A stretch of DNA of 64,000 nucleotides from Paeniglutamicibacter sp. Y32M11 (GTDB lineage Bacteria; Actinomycetota; Actinomycetes; Actinomycetales; Micrococcaceae): contig NZ_CP079107.1 of assembly GCF_019285735.1 (NCBI RefSeq), positions 3,658,001 to 3,722,000 of the forward strand, written 5' to 3'. The translations under genes were made by a program, and so were the position numbers. Positions within the stretch are counted from its first letter, which is position 1; each line of letters opens with the position of its first letter. Below, in pieces: positions 36,251 to 43,595 of this stretch. The notes under the pieces were generated by a model. It was not told the origin of the DNA, ran no database searches, and saw nothing but the letters and a program-made list of their open reading frames with translations.

Positions 36251-37192
36251 ATGCAAGGAGTGCTCCAGGGGTTCACGATCGTACTGATCCTGATCTTCAT
36301 CGGGTTGGCCACCGCGCGGTTCCTGCCGCGCAAGCGTGAATCCATCGCCACCGGACTGACCCCGCTGATTTACTACATCACCAATCCGGCATTGATGTTC
36401 ACGCTGTTGGCCGAGACCGATCTGCGCTCGGTCATCGGAGTGTTCACTCCAATAGCCCTGATCACCGCCGCGCTGACCGGCGGGCTCTATGCGCTCAGCG
36501 CCAAACTATTTTTCAAGGTCCCCACGACCCGGCTCCCGGGCGCCGCGATGTCCACCAGCTACGTTAACGCCGGAAACATTGGCGTGCCGCTGGCACTCTA
36601 TGCGGTGGGCAGTACCGACCCGGTGGTCTCGGTCCTCATTGCCCAGTTGCTGATGATCGCTCCGGTCTATCTCTGCTTCTTTGCCCTGGCAGCCCGCGCG
36701 ACCGGCAGCCAAGAGAACAAGACTCCGTTGGCTAAAACCATCCTTCGGTCCATCGCCAACCCCGTCACCATTGCCACATTCATCGGTGCGCTCTTCGCCG
36801 CCTTTGATCTCCGTCTGCCCGAGGTCATTCACATTCCGTTGGACATGTTGGGACAGGCCTCCATCCCGCTGTTGCTTATGGCGTTTGGCCTCTCGCTTTA
36901 CGGGCAGCGGCCGCTGGCGCAGAAATCACTGCGCGGTGAGGTGTTCCTGGCGACCGGATTCAAGATGCTATTTATGCCGCTGGTGGCCTGGGCGTTTGCT
37001 GCTTTTGTTTTCCATTTGCAGGGAACCGCACTGCTCGGGGTGGTACTCATGGCGGCGCTTCCCACCGCCCAAAACGTGCTGCTCTTTTCCCAACAGTTCC
37101 GCCTGGAAACCACCGTCGCCCGGGAGGTCATCCTCTGTAGCACCCTGCTGGCATTGCCCGTGACGTTAGTGATTACGCTGCTACTCGGGTAA
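36251..37192 (+). CDS. AEC (auxin efflux carrier) family transporter
   Basis: A 313-residue protein with ten predicted TMs in two five-helix halves. Family markers are NPALMFTLLAETDL near the N-terminus, YVNAGNIGVPLALY in the first half and MAALPTAQNVLLFSQQF in the second. AEC proteins move organic anions such as malate or malonate. Following the glucarate operon, export or import of a dicarboxylate is plausible. GGAAGAG precedes the chosen ATG; an upstream in-frame ATG at 36161 would lie within the preceding terminator. Confidence 0.85.
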   Translation: MQGVLQGFTIVLILIFIGLATARFLPRKRESIATGLTPLIYYITNPALMFTLLAETDLRSVIGVFTPIALITAALTGGLYALSAKLFFKVPTTRLPGAAMSTSYVNAGNIGVPLALYAVGSTDPVVSVLIAQLLMIAPVYLCFFALAARATGSQENKTPLAKTILRSIANPVTIATFIGALFAAFDLRLPEVIHIPLDMLGQASIPLLLMAFGLSLYGQRPLAQKSLRGEVFLATGFKMLFMPLVAWAFAAFVFHLQGTALLGVVLMAALPTAQNVLLFSQQFRLETTVAREVILCSTLLALPVTLVITLLLG

Positions 37193-37329
37193 TCACGGCA
37201 GCTGTCTATCCCTCGTATTTACGACTGTCGGGTACTTCCGGTGAAAGATGCCGCCGTCTCGCTCGAACGGCTCCACGCCACGGGCCACTTCGCACCGCGG
37301 AGCACTGTTCCACGTGCGACGCTTGAGGC

Positions 37330-37521
37330 ATGAACAAGAGCCGGATGTGGCTATCGATTATTTTCTTCGTGGTCTTCTTTATGTTGCTGTGCCTCTGCGG
37401 CGGTTTGGCGTGGTTCTGGTCCACCGGCTACCAGTGGTGGGTCGTGGCCGCCCTAGCGCTCGGATCTGGGGTTCTCACGTCGCTGAGCCTGATCGCACTG
37501 AATCGGCCGCAGAAGCGCTGA
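37330..37521 (+). CDS. Small two-TM membrane protein
   Basis: A 63-residue hydrophobic protein with two membrane segments (WLSIIFFVVFFMLLCLCGGLA and WWVVAALALGSGVLTSLSLIAL), a short turn between them and a basic C-terminus (NRPQKR). GAGG lies too close to the ATG to be an ideal ribosome-binding site. No family recognised. It is flanked by a terminator shared with the convergent sugar-binding-protein gene, which supports it being a real unit. Confidence 0.55.
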   Translation: MNKSRMWLSIIFFVVFFMLLCLCGGLAWFWSTGYQWWVVAALALGSGVLTSLSLIALNRPQKR

Positions 37522-37568
37522 GGAATGATCACGGAAGTCGTCATCTGCCGGACAACGGTATTAAACAA

Positions 37569-37609
37569 CTGTGGTGGAGACAAGGCCGACGGCCTTGTCT
37601 CCACCACAG
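37569..37609. terminator. Bidirectional terminator between convergent genes
   Basis: A perfect 19-bp stem (37569-37587 with 37591-37609) with a GAC loop lies 47 bp after the small membrane protein and 12 bp beyond the stop of the sugar-binding-protein gene. There is no strong T-run on either side; strength rests on the stem. Confidence 0.75.
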
Positions 37610-37621
37610 CGCCAGTGCGAA

Positions 37622-38899
37622 CTAGCTGATTTCGATCTTCATTTCCTCGTACATCTTCTGTGCAGCGTCCTCGGTGCTCAGACGTCCGAAGAACACTTCC
37701 AGTCCGTAGCGGTACAGGATGTCCTGCAGACCACTAAACCCGCGCGGTGGCACCGGTTCGGCGGCGGCAATTTCGTCTTCGATGTCGGCCATGAACTCGG
37801 CCGAGCGAGCGTCTGCTCCATCAAGGGCCGCAACCACTGCTTTACGCACATCGAGGTTGGAGGGAAGTCCGCGGTCTGCCAGGTTGAGCAGGCCAGCTTC
37901 TTCGGAGTTCACCATGAAGTCAATAAACTTTTTGACCTCTTCGGGGTGCTTGGTGCCCTTGGTGGCGGACATGAACATCGATGACTTGAAGAAGGTCTGT
38001 GATCCACCGGCTTCTCCGCTGCGGCCCGGCATGCGCAAGGGGACTAGGTCTTCACCGGAGGCGCCGGAAAGGGCGGTGAGTTGGTTGGTCCACCACATGC
38101 CCATGGCTGCGCCGTTGGTTCCGGTCAACGACCGGTCCGGGCCTGGGCTCTGGTCCTCGGCGATTCCCGAGGCGCTCGGAATGGCTTCGGCCTCCATGAG
38201 TCCCTTGAGCATTTCAAAGTACGAGACGGCATCCGCTGGTTCAAATCCGAGAGTGCCCTCGGCGGTAGTCAACGATTTGCCGTCCTGACGCAGCCAGAAC
38301 TGGAAACCGGCTGGCTCATTGGGTCCGGTTGCACCAAATACTTTGGTATTTTTCGTAATTTTCGCGGAGATGTCACTGTAGTCATCCCAGGTCCAGGTCT
38401 TGTCATCGGGTAATTCGACGCCGGCTTCCTTGAAGAGCGTCGGGTTGGCCATCATCGCCATGGCATTAATTCCGGTGGTGATGCCGACAACGCCGTCCTC
38501 GGTGGTGCCATTGGTGATGGCTGCCTCGTCGAACTTGGAGACATCAACGTCCGAGAGGTCCAGCAATGCTCCACGGTCTGCGTATTCACGCAGATACTTG
38601 TCATCCATCTGAATAATGTCCGGCGCATCATTGGAAGCAACCTGCGTCGCCAGTTTGTCCCAATAACCACCCCAATCTCCATACTCACCCTGGATTTTGA
38701 TGCCGGGGTTCTTGGCTTCGAAGGCATCGATAATCTTCTGGGTTGCCGCTGACCGCGACTCAGAACCCCACCAGGAGAAGCGCAACGTCACGTCTCCATT
38801 GGCGTCTGCGGCATTCCCGTTGCCGCCGCAGCCTGTGAGCGCCAGCGCGGCTATGGACGCCGCCGCCGTAAATTTTGCCAGTCGAGCGAATTTCATCAT
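37622..38899 (-). CDS. Sugar ABC transporter substrate-binding lipoprotein (family 1)
   Basis: A 425-residue family-1 extracellular binding protein. The signal peptide ends at the lipobox ALTGC (near residue 22). Landmarks are VTLRFSWWGSESRSAATQKIIDAFEAKNPGI and QFWLRQDGKSL, and the C-terminal VFFGRLSTEDAAQKMYEEM. The start is 38899 or the adjacent ATG at 38896; GAGGA lies upstream of both. The matching permeases are encoded 11 kb away (49175-51092), and all carry the same LacI box. No ATPase gene is linked, so a shared MsmX/MsiK-type ATPase is expected. Confidence 0.9.
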   Translation of the reverse strand: MMKFARLAKFTAAASIAALALTGCGGNGNAADANGDVTLRFSWWGSESRSAATQKIIDAFEAKNPGIKIQGEYGDWGGYWDKLATQVASNDAPDIIQMDDKYLREYADRGALLDLSDVDVSKFDEAAITNGTTEDGVVGITTGINAMAMMANPTLFKEAGVELPDDKTWTWDDYSDISAKITKNTKVFGATGPNEPAGFQFWLRQDGKSLTTAEGTLGFEPADAVSYFEMLKGLMEAEAIPSASGIAEDQSPGPDRSLTGTNGAAMGMWWTNQLTALSGASGEDLVPLRMPGRSGEAGGSQTFFKSSMFMSATKGTKHPEEVKKFIDFMVNSEEAGLLNLADRGLPSNLDVRKAVVAALDGADARSAEFMADIEDEIAAAEPVPPRGFSGLQDILYRYGLEVFFGRLSTEDAAQKMYEEMKIEIS

Positions 38900-38942
38900 C
38901 GAATCCTCAAGTCTTGTGGTGGAGCACGGTCGCCCGCTCTTG

Positions 38943-38956
38943 GGAAAGCGGTTTCC
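38943..38956. promoter_or_regulatory. LacI-type operator of the sugar-binding-protein gene
   Basis: GGAAAGCGGTTTCC, a 14-bp palindrome with one mismatched pair, lies over the predicted transcription start and just downstream of the -10. The identical 14-mer occurs at 51182-51195 before the permease operon, and a close variant at 40164-40177 before the first dehydrogenase. Confidence 0.75.
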
Positions 38957-38959
38957 AAC

Positions 38960-38989
38960 ACCGTATGTGTGATTGGAATCACCCGTCAA
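38960..38989 (-). promoter_or_regulatory. Predicted promoter of the sugar-binding-protein gene
   Basis: On the minus strand TTGACG (38989-38984), 18-bp spacer, TACGGT (38965-38960). The start point would fall inside the LacI operator at 38943-38956. Confidence 0.5.
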
Positions 38990-39054
38990 GTGCCCTGGCT
39001 ATCTTCGTGATTCCTTTTGCGCATGCATCAATACACAATTGGCAATCATGGAAA

Positions 39055-40071
39055 TCAGGGACAGAACGTGGTGCTTTCGCGCAAAATCGGGGTCCCGTCA
39101 ATCACTCGAACGGAGGCAGCGTCTTCGGCACCCAAGAGCATGAGCGCCGCCTGCTCCCCCATGGAATCCAGGGGCAGCTGGACGGTGGTGATCGAGGGAA
39201 TCATGTCTTCAAGCGTGGCGATGTCATCAAATCCGGCCAGCGCCACGTCCTGCGGAACCCGCAAACCGGCGCGGCGCACGGCGGTCAGCGCGCCGAGGGC
39301 CATCACGTCATTGGCGGCCAGGACGCAGATCTGTCCCTGAGCTATTTCAGCACCCGATGCATCGAGGTATTCGGTCATGACTTCCAACCCGCCATCGCGG
39401 GTAAAGACCCCTGGCAGTACCGCCAAGGCCGATAGTCCGGCCTCATCTAGTCCTTCAATAAATCCGGCATGACGATCTTTCACCGTCACCAGATTCATAT
39501 CTCCGGCCAGGATCACAAAGCGTCGATGTCCAAGCTCCACCAGTTGGCGCACCAGCTCGGTGGCGGAGCCGCGGTTATCAACGCTCAGGCCCAAGGTTCC
39601 CGGCAATGGTTGGCCGATCATGATGACCTTGCCGCCATTTTTTCGGTAAGTTTCCACCGCAGCAATCAGCGGCTCATCGCCGTCAACGGTGCGCGATCCG
39701 GCCAGCACAATCCCCTCGGTCCGGTAGGACATGAAGGCGCGCACGGCTTCCATTTCGGTCTCGCCATCCCTGTCGGTGCTCGAGAGCATGACGCGCAATC
39801 CCGAGCCATGGAGCCCATGCTGCACCCCGTGGGCGATGGAGGAAAAGTAGGGGTCGGCAATGTCGTGCACGATCAAGCCCACCAGGCCCGCCGAGGAGCG
39901 GGCGAGCGCTTGGGCTTGAGCGTTAGGGAAGTATCCCAGGCGCTCGGCGGCACCGCGAACCTTCTCGGCAATCGCTTCCGCCGGGCTTCGCGAGGAGCCG
40001 TTCAAGACCCGGGACGCGGTCGCCGGAGAGACTCCTGCCTCACGGGCCACATCTGCCAGCCGTACGACCAT
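39055..40071 (-). CDS. LacI-family repressor of the sugar/glycoside regulon
   Basis: A 338-residue LacI/GalR protein: HTH RLADVAREAGVSPATASRVLNGS, hinge NAQAQALARSSAGLVGLIV, effector domain with HDIADPYFSSIAHG, ILAGDMNLVTVKDR, VLAANDVMALGALTA and LAGFDDIATLE. I chose the ATG at 40071, which has AAAGGTGG eight bases upstream; a GTG 12 bases earlier overlaps that ribosome-binding site. It lies between the binding-protein gene and the divergent dehydrogenase operon and most likely binds the three GGAAAGCG-type boxes in the window. Confidence 0.9.
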   Translation of the reverse strand: MVVRLADVAREAGVSPATASRVLNGSSRSPAEAIAEKVRGAAERLGYFPNAQAQALARSSAGLVGLIVHDIADPYFSSIAHGVQHGLHGSGLRVMLSSTDRDGETEMEAVRAFMSYRTEGIVLAGSRTVDGDEPLIAAVETYRKNGGKVIMIGQPLPGTLGLSVDNRGSATELVRQLVELGHRRFVILAGDMNLVTVKDRHAGFIEGLDEAGLSALAVLPGVFTRDGGLEVMTEYLDASGAEIAQGQICVLAANDVMALGALTAVRRAGLRVPQDVALAGFDDIATLEDMIPSITTVQLPLDSMGEQAALMLLGAEDAASVRVIDGTPILRESTTFCP

Positions 40072-40133
40072 CTGGAAAACCACCTTTCAATAATTTCGGC
40101 ACGCTGCCGAAACCACACACGCCATTGTGACAG

Positions 40134-40161
40134 TTGACACGTCGATCTAAACGAATATATC
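40134..40161 (+). promoter_or_regulatory. Predicted promoter of the Gfo/Idh-DUF993 operon
   Basis: TTGACA (40134-40139), 16-bp spacer, TATATC (40156-40161); a LacI-type operator begins three bases further on. Confidence 0.55.
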
Positions 40162-40163
40162 TT

Positions 40164-40177
40164 GGAAAGCGCATTCC
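40164..40177. promoter_or_regulatory. LacI-type operator before the Gfo/Idh-DUF993 operon
   Basis: GGAAAGCGCATTCC, a 14-bp palindrome with one mismatched pair, directly follows the -10. It matches the two GGAAAGCGGTTTCC sites elsewhere in the regulon. It could also affect the divergent lacI-type gene. Confidence 0.7.
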
Positions 40178-40225
40178 CACCCACTTTCCCAGATATACCG
40201 ACCCGATTTCAGGAGTCAGAAGACC

Positions 40226-41392
40226 ATGCCGGAAACACAAGTACTTCGTATCGCCATGAACGGTATCACCGGTCGCATGGGTTACCGTCAGCACCTCCTT
40301 CGTTCGATCCTTCCGATTCGTGACCAGGGTGGCATCACTCTGGCCGACGGACGCAAGATCACCGTGCAGCCCATCTTGGTCGGCCGCAATGAAGAAAAAA
40401 TCCGAGAACTCGCCCGCATTCACAAGATCGAGCACTGGACCACCGACCTTGATGAGGTCATCAACGACCCCACCGTCGACATCGTGTTTGATGCCTCGAT
40501 GACCTCCCTGCGCTCACAAACGCTCACCAAGGCCATCAACGCCGGCAAGCACATCTTCACCGAGAAGCCCACCGCGGAAACTCTCGAGGAGGCCATCGAA
40601 CTGGCTCGGATCGCCAAGGCTAAGGGCATCACCGCGGGCGTGGTGCATGACAAGCTCTACCTCCCGGGTCTGGTCAAGTTGCGCCGACTCGTTGATGAGG
40701 GGTTCTTCGGACGGATTCTCTCGCTGCGCGGGGAATTCGGTTACTGGGTCTTCGAGGGTGACATCCAAGCGGCCCAGCGCCCCAGCTGGAACTATCGATT
40801 GGCCGACGGCGGCTCGATGACCACGGATATGTACTGCCACTGGAACTACGTGCTTGAGGGCATCATTGGCAAGGTCAAGTCGGTCACCTCCAAAACTGCC
40901 ACCCATATCCCGGCGCGCTGGGACGAGCAGAACAACGAATACGCCGCCACCGCCGATGATGCCGCCTACGGCATCTTCGAATTGGAGACCCCCGCCGGGG
41001 ATCCGGTGGTCGCACAGATCAACTCCTCGTGGGCGGTGCGCGTGTACCGCGACGAACTCGTCGAATTCCAGATTGATGGCACACACGGCTCGGCCGTTGC
41101 CGGCCTGAACAAGTGCGTGGCCCAGCAGCGCGCCAATACTCCCAAGCCGGTATGGAACCCCGATCTACCCGTCACCGAGTCCTTCCGCGATCAGTGGCTT
41201 GAGGTCCCGGCCAACGACGAACTCGACAACGGCTTCAAGCGCCAGTGGGAAGAATTCCTAGAAGACGTGGCCTACGGCCGCGAGCACCGGTTTGGTTTGC
41301 TGTCCGCCGCGCGCGGCGTGCAGCTGGCGGAACTCGGCCTGCTCTCCGCCGCCGAACGCCGCACCATCGACATCCCCGAGGTCGTGCTGTGA
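40226..41392 (+). CDS. Gfo/Idh/MocA family oxidoreductase (first of three in the cluster)
   Basis: A 388-residue NAD(P)-dependent sugar dehydrogenase. The N-terminal Rossmann fold is atypical (RIAMNGITGRMGYRQHLLRS in place of the usual GxGxxG), followed by the conserved HIFTEKPTAETLEEAIELA (EKP motif, near residue 115) and the C-terminal beta-sheet domain. LADGGSMTTDMYCHWNYVLE carries the active-site acid/His region. AGGAG precedes the ATG. It starts a five-gene overlapping operon (to 46660) under a LacI box. Likely role: oxidation of a sugar, sugar acid or glycoside hydroxyl; substrate unknown. Confidence 0.85.
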   Translation: MPETQVLRIAMNGITGRMGYRQHLLRSILPIRDQGGITLADGRKITVQPILVGRNEEKIRELARIHKIEHWTTDLDEVINDPTVDIVFDASMTSLRSQTLTKAINAGKHIFTEKPTAETLEEAIELARIAKAKGITAGVVHDKLYLPGLVKLRRLVDEGFFGRILSLRGEFGYWVFEGDIQAAQRPSWNYRLADGGSMTTDMYCHWNYVLEGIIGKVKSVTSKTATHIPARWDEQNNEYAATADDAAYGIFELETPAGDPVVAQINSSWAVRVYRDELVEFQIDGTHGSAVAGLNKCVAQQRANTPKPVWNPDLPVTESFRDQWLEVPANDELDNGFKRQWEEFLEDVAYGREHRFGLLSAARGVQLAELGLLSAAERRTIDIPEVVL

Positions 41393-42612
41393 GCCTGGCA
41401 ACCGGCACGACCCTGCTCCTGCCCTCATCCGATGGAAGACTGCGCGAGCACACCATGAAGGCCCCCGGCGCGTGGAGCAAGCCGACCGCACCCATCACCT
41501 CGCGCAACGTGTACGCGGCCGCCCACGTGGTGCCGCAGATGAATGCGGAAAATACTCCCGGATCCCCGGCGGTCTTAGACTGGCAGGCCACCCTGAGCTA
41601 CCGCCACGAACTGTGGTCCTGGGGTCTAGGCGTTGCCGATGCCATGGATACCGCGCAGCGCGGCATGGGATTGGACTGGTCGGCCACCCAGGAACTGATT
41701 TCCCGCTCGGCGGCGGAAGCAGCTTCCGTGGTGCACAGCGCGCCGGCCGCACTACGCGGCAAAAGCGTGCGGGATCTGATCTCCTGTGGCGTGGGCACCG
41801 ACCAACTGGTGTTGGAAAACCTCCCCACCGGCGACGCCGGACTTCAAGCCGTTCAGGCCGCCTACCTTGAACAGCTCGAGGTCGTTGAGGCAGCCGGTGC
41901 CAAAACCATCATCATGTGCTCCCGCGCCCTGGCCTCAGTGGCCCGGAATGCCGAAGATTACCTGCGGATCTACACGGATCTGCTCAAACAGTCCTCCCAA
42001 CCGGTCATCCTGCACTGGCTGGGCACCATGTTTGATCCAGCTCTGGCCGGATACTGGGGATCCGCCGACATATCGGTCGCCACCTCGACGTTCCTGGAAC
42101 TGATCAACTCGAACCCCGAGAAGATCGACGGGGTGAAGGTATCGCTGCTCGATGCCGAACACGAAATCCAGTTGCGGGCAGCCCTGCCGGCGGGAGTACG
42201 CCTGTACACCGGGGATGATTTCAACTATCCCGAGTTGATCCGCGGCGACGGGCAGCGCCACTCCGACGCCCTGCTGGGCATCTTCGCCGCCATCTATCCC
42301 GCTGCGTCGACCGCCCTGCAGGCCTTCGACGCCGGGGACACGGAGCGTGGATACCAAATCTTGGCTTCCACCCAAGAACTCGGGAAACACATCTTTTCCG
42401 CTCCCACCTTCTACTACAAGACCGGCATCGCATTCCTGGCCTGGCTCAACGGACACCAAAGCGGTTTCCAACTGGTCGGTGGCCTGCACTCCGGGCGCTC
42501 ACTGACACACCTAGCCACCACCTTTGCCCTGGCCGATGAGGCGGGGTTACTGCGTGACCCCGCGGAAGCCGCACGCCGCATGAGCGCCCTACTCACCACC
42601 GGAGGAATCTGA
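41389..42612 (+). CDS. DUF993 family protein (aldolase-like TIM barrel)
   Basis: A 407-residue protein of the DUF993 family, distantly related to dihydrodipicolinate synthase-type barrels. Landmarks are DWQATLSYRHELWSWGLGVADAMDTAQRGMGLDW, ISCGVGTDQL, VILHWLGTMFDPALAGYWG and KIDGVKVSLLDAEHE, where the Lys could be the Schiff-base residue by analogy with class I aldolases (inference). The GTG at 41389 overlaps the previous stop (GTGA); an upstream in-frame ATG at 41245 would overlap the dehydrogenase by 148 bp. The family has no assigned reaction; here a retro-aldol cleavage of an oxidised sugar is possible. Confidence 0.85.
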   Translation: MSLATGTTLLLPSSDGRLREHTMKAPGAWSKPTAPITSRNVYAAAHVVPQMNAENTPGSPAVLDWQATLSYRHELWSWGLGVADAMDTAQRGMGLDWSATQELISRSAAEAASVVHSAPAALRGKSVRDLISCGVGTDQLVLENLPTGDAGLQAVQAAYLEQLEVVEAAGAKTIIMCSRALASVARNAEDYLRIYTDLLKQSSQPVILHWLGTMFDPALAGYWGSADISVATSTFLELINSNPEKIDGVKVSLLDAEHEIQLRAALPAGVRLYTGDDFNYPELIRGDGQRHSDALLGIFAAIYPAASTALQAFDAGDTERGYQILASTQELGKHIFSAPTFYYKTGIAFLAWLNGHQSGFQLVGGLHSGRSLTHLATTFALADEAGLLRDPAEAARRMSALLTTGGI

Positions 42613-43496
42613 TGAGTTTTGAACTATCCCTGAACACCGGGACCATACCCAACCTTTCTCTTGATGAGGCGATTCGCTACACCGCAGAGGCAGGTTTGAG
42701 CCATATCGGTCTCTGGCGCCACCTGCTGGTGGACGGTGCGGAGGCAGCAGCCAAGGCAGTATCGGCGGCGGGCCTCAGCGTCTCCTCGCTGTGCCGCGGC
42801 GGATTCCTCACCTCCTCCGATGCCGAAGGTCAGGCGGCCGCGCTGGAAGAAAACCGGGAGGCCATCCGCGAAGCCGCGGCGCTGGGCACCGGCGAATTGA
42901 TCATGGTGGTCGGCGGACTCCCGGCGGCAGCCCACGTCTTGGGTGGAACGGGCGACCGCGCCGACAAGGATGTAGCAGCCGCCCGAGCCCGGGTAGCTGA
43001 CCGGCTGGCCGAACTGGTGCCCTACGCCGCAGAACACGGGGTCCGGCTGGTTTTAGAGGCCCTGCATCCGATGTACGCCGCCGACCGCGCCGTGCTCTCC
43101 ACGCTGGATCAGGCCCTCGATCTGGCGGCCCCCCACGCCCCGGCAACCGTCGGCGTCGTGGTGGATACCTTCCATGTGTGGTGGGATCCGCGTCTTGCTC
43201 AGGCCATCACCCGCGCCGGGATTGAGGGCCGGTTGGCCAGTTACCAGGTGTGTGACTTCAACCTGCCGATCGCCAGCGACGCGTTGAAGTCCCGTGGCAT
43301 GATGGGCGATGGCTACGTTGATTTCGCCTCCATTTCTCTGGCTGTAGCGCAGGCCGGGTACACCGGTCCGGTTGAGGTGGAGATCTTTAATGAAGAAATC
43401 AACAACCAGGATCCGGCGCTCACGCTGGCCACCATGAAGGAACGCTTTGAGCAATTGGTCTTGCCGTCGTTGCAGACTGCCAGCGCGCTGGTGTAA
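42612..43496 (+). CDS. Sugar phosphate isomerase/epimerase-like TIM barrel
   Basis: A 294-residue xylose-isomerase-like (AP endonuclease 2 family) barrel. Metal-ligand and active-site features are LVLEALHPMYAADRA (Glu, near residue 148), GVVVDTFHVWWDP (Asp-His), and GPVEVEIFNEEIN near the C-terminus. SLCRGGFL and GDGYVDFASI are also typical. Start and upstream stop share one base (TGATG). Members epimerise or isomerise keto-sugars or cleave 3-keto-glycosides; the exact role here is unknown. Confidence 0.87.
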   Translation: MSFELSLNTGTIPNLSLDEAIRYTAEAGLSHIGLWRHLLVDGAEAAAKAVSAAGLSVSSLCRGGFLTSSDAEGQAAALEENREAIREAAALGTGELIMVVGGLPAAAHVLGGTGDRADKDVAAARARVADRLAELVPYAAEHGVRLVLEALHPMYAADRAVLSTLDQALDLAAPHAPATVGVVVDTFHVWWDPRLAQAITRAGIEGRLASYQVCDFNLPIASDALKSRGMMGDGYVDFASISLAVAQAGYTGPVEVEIFNEEINNQDPALTLATMKERFEQLVLPSLQTASALV

Positions 43497-43595
43497 CACC
43501 GCCTGACCCGGGGGCATCGATCGAACGTGGTTGCTGCCCCCGGCATCATTTTGAGCGTCGCGGATCAACTCCGTCCAACATCTGAAGGAGCGAGA

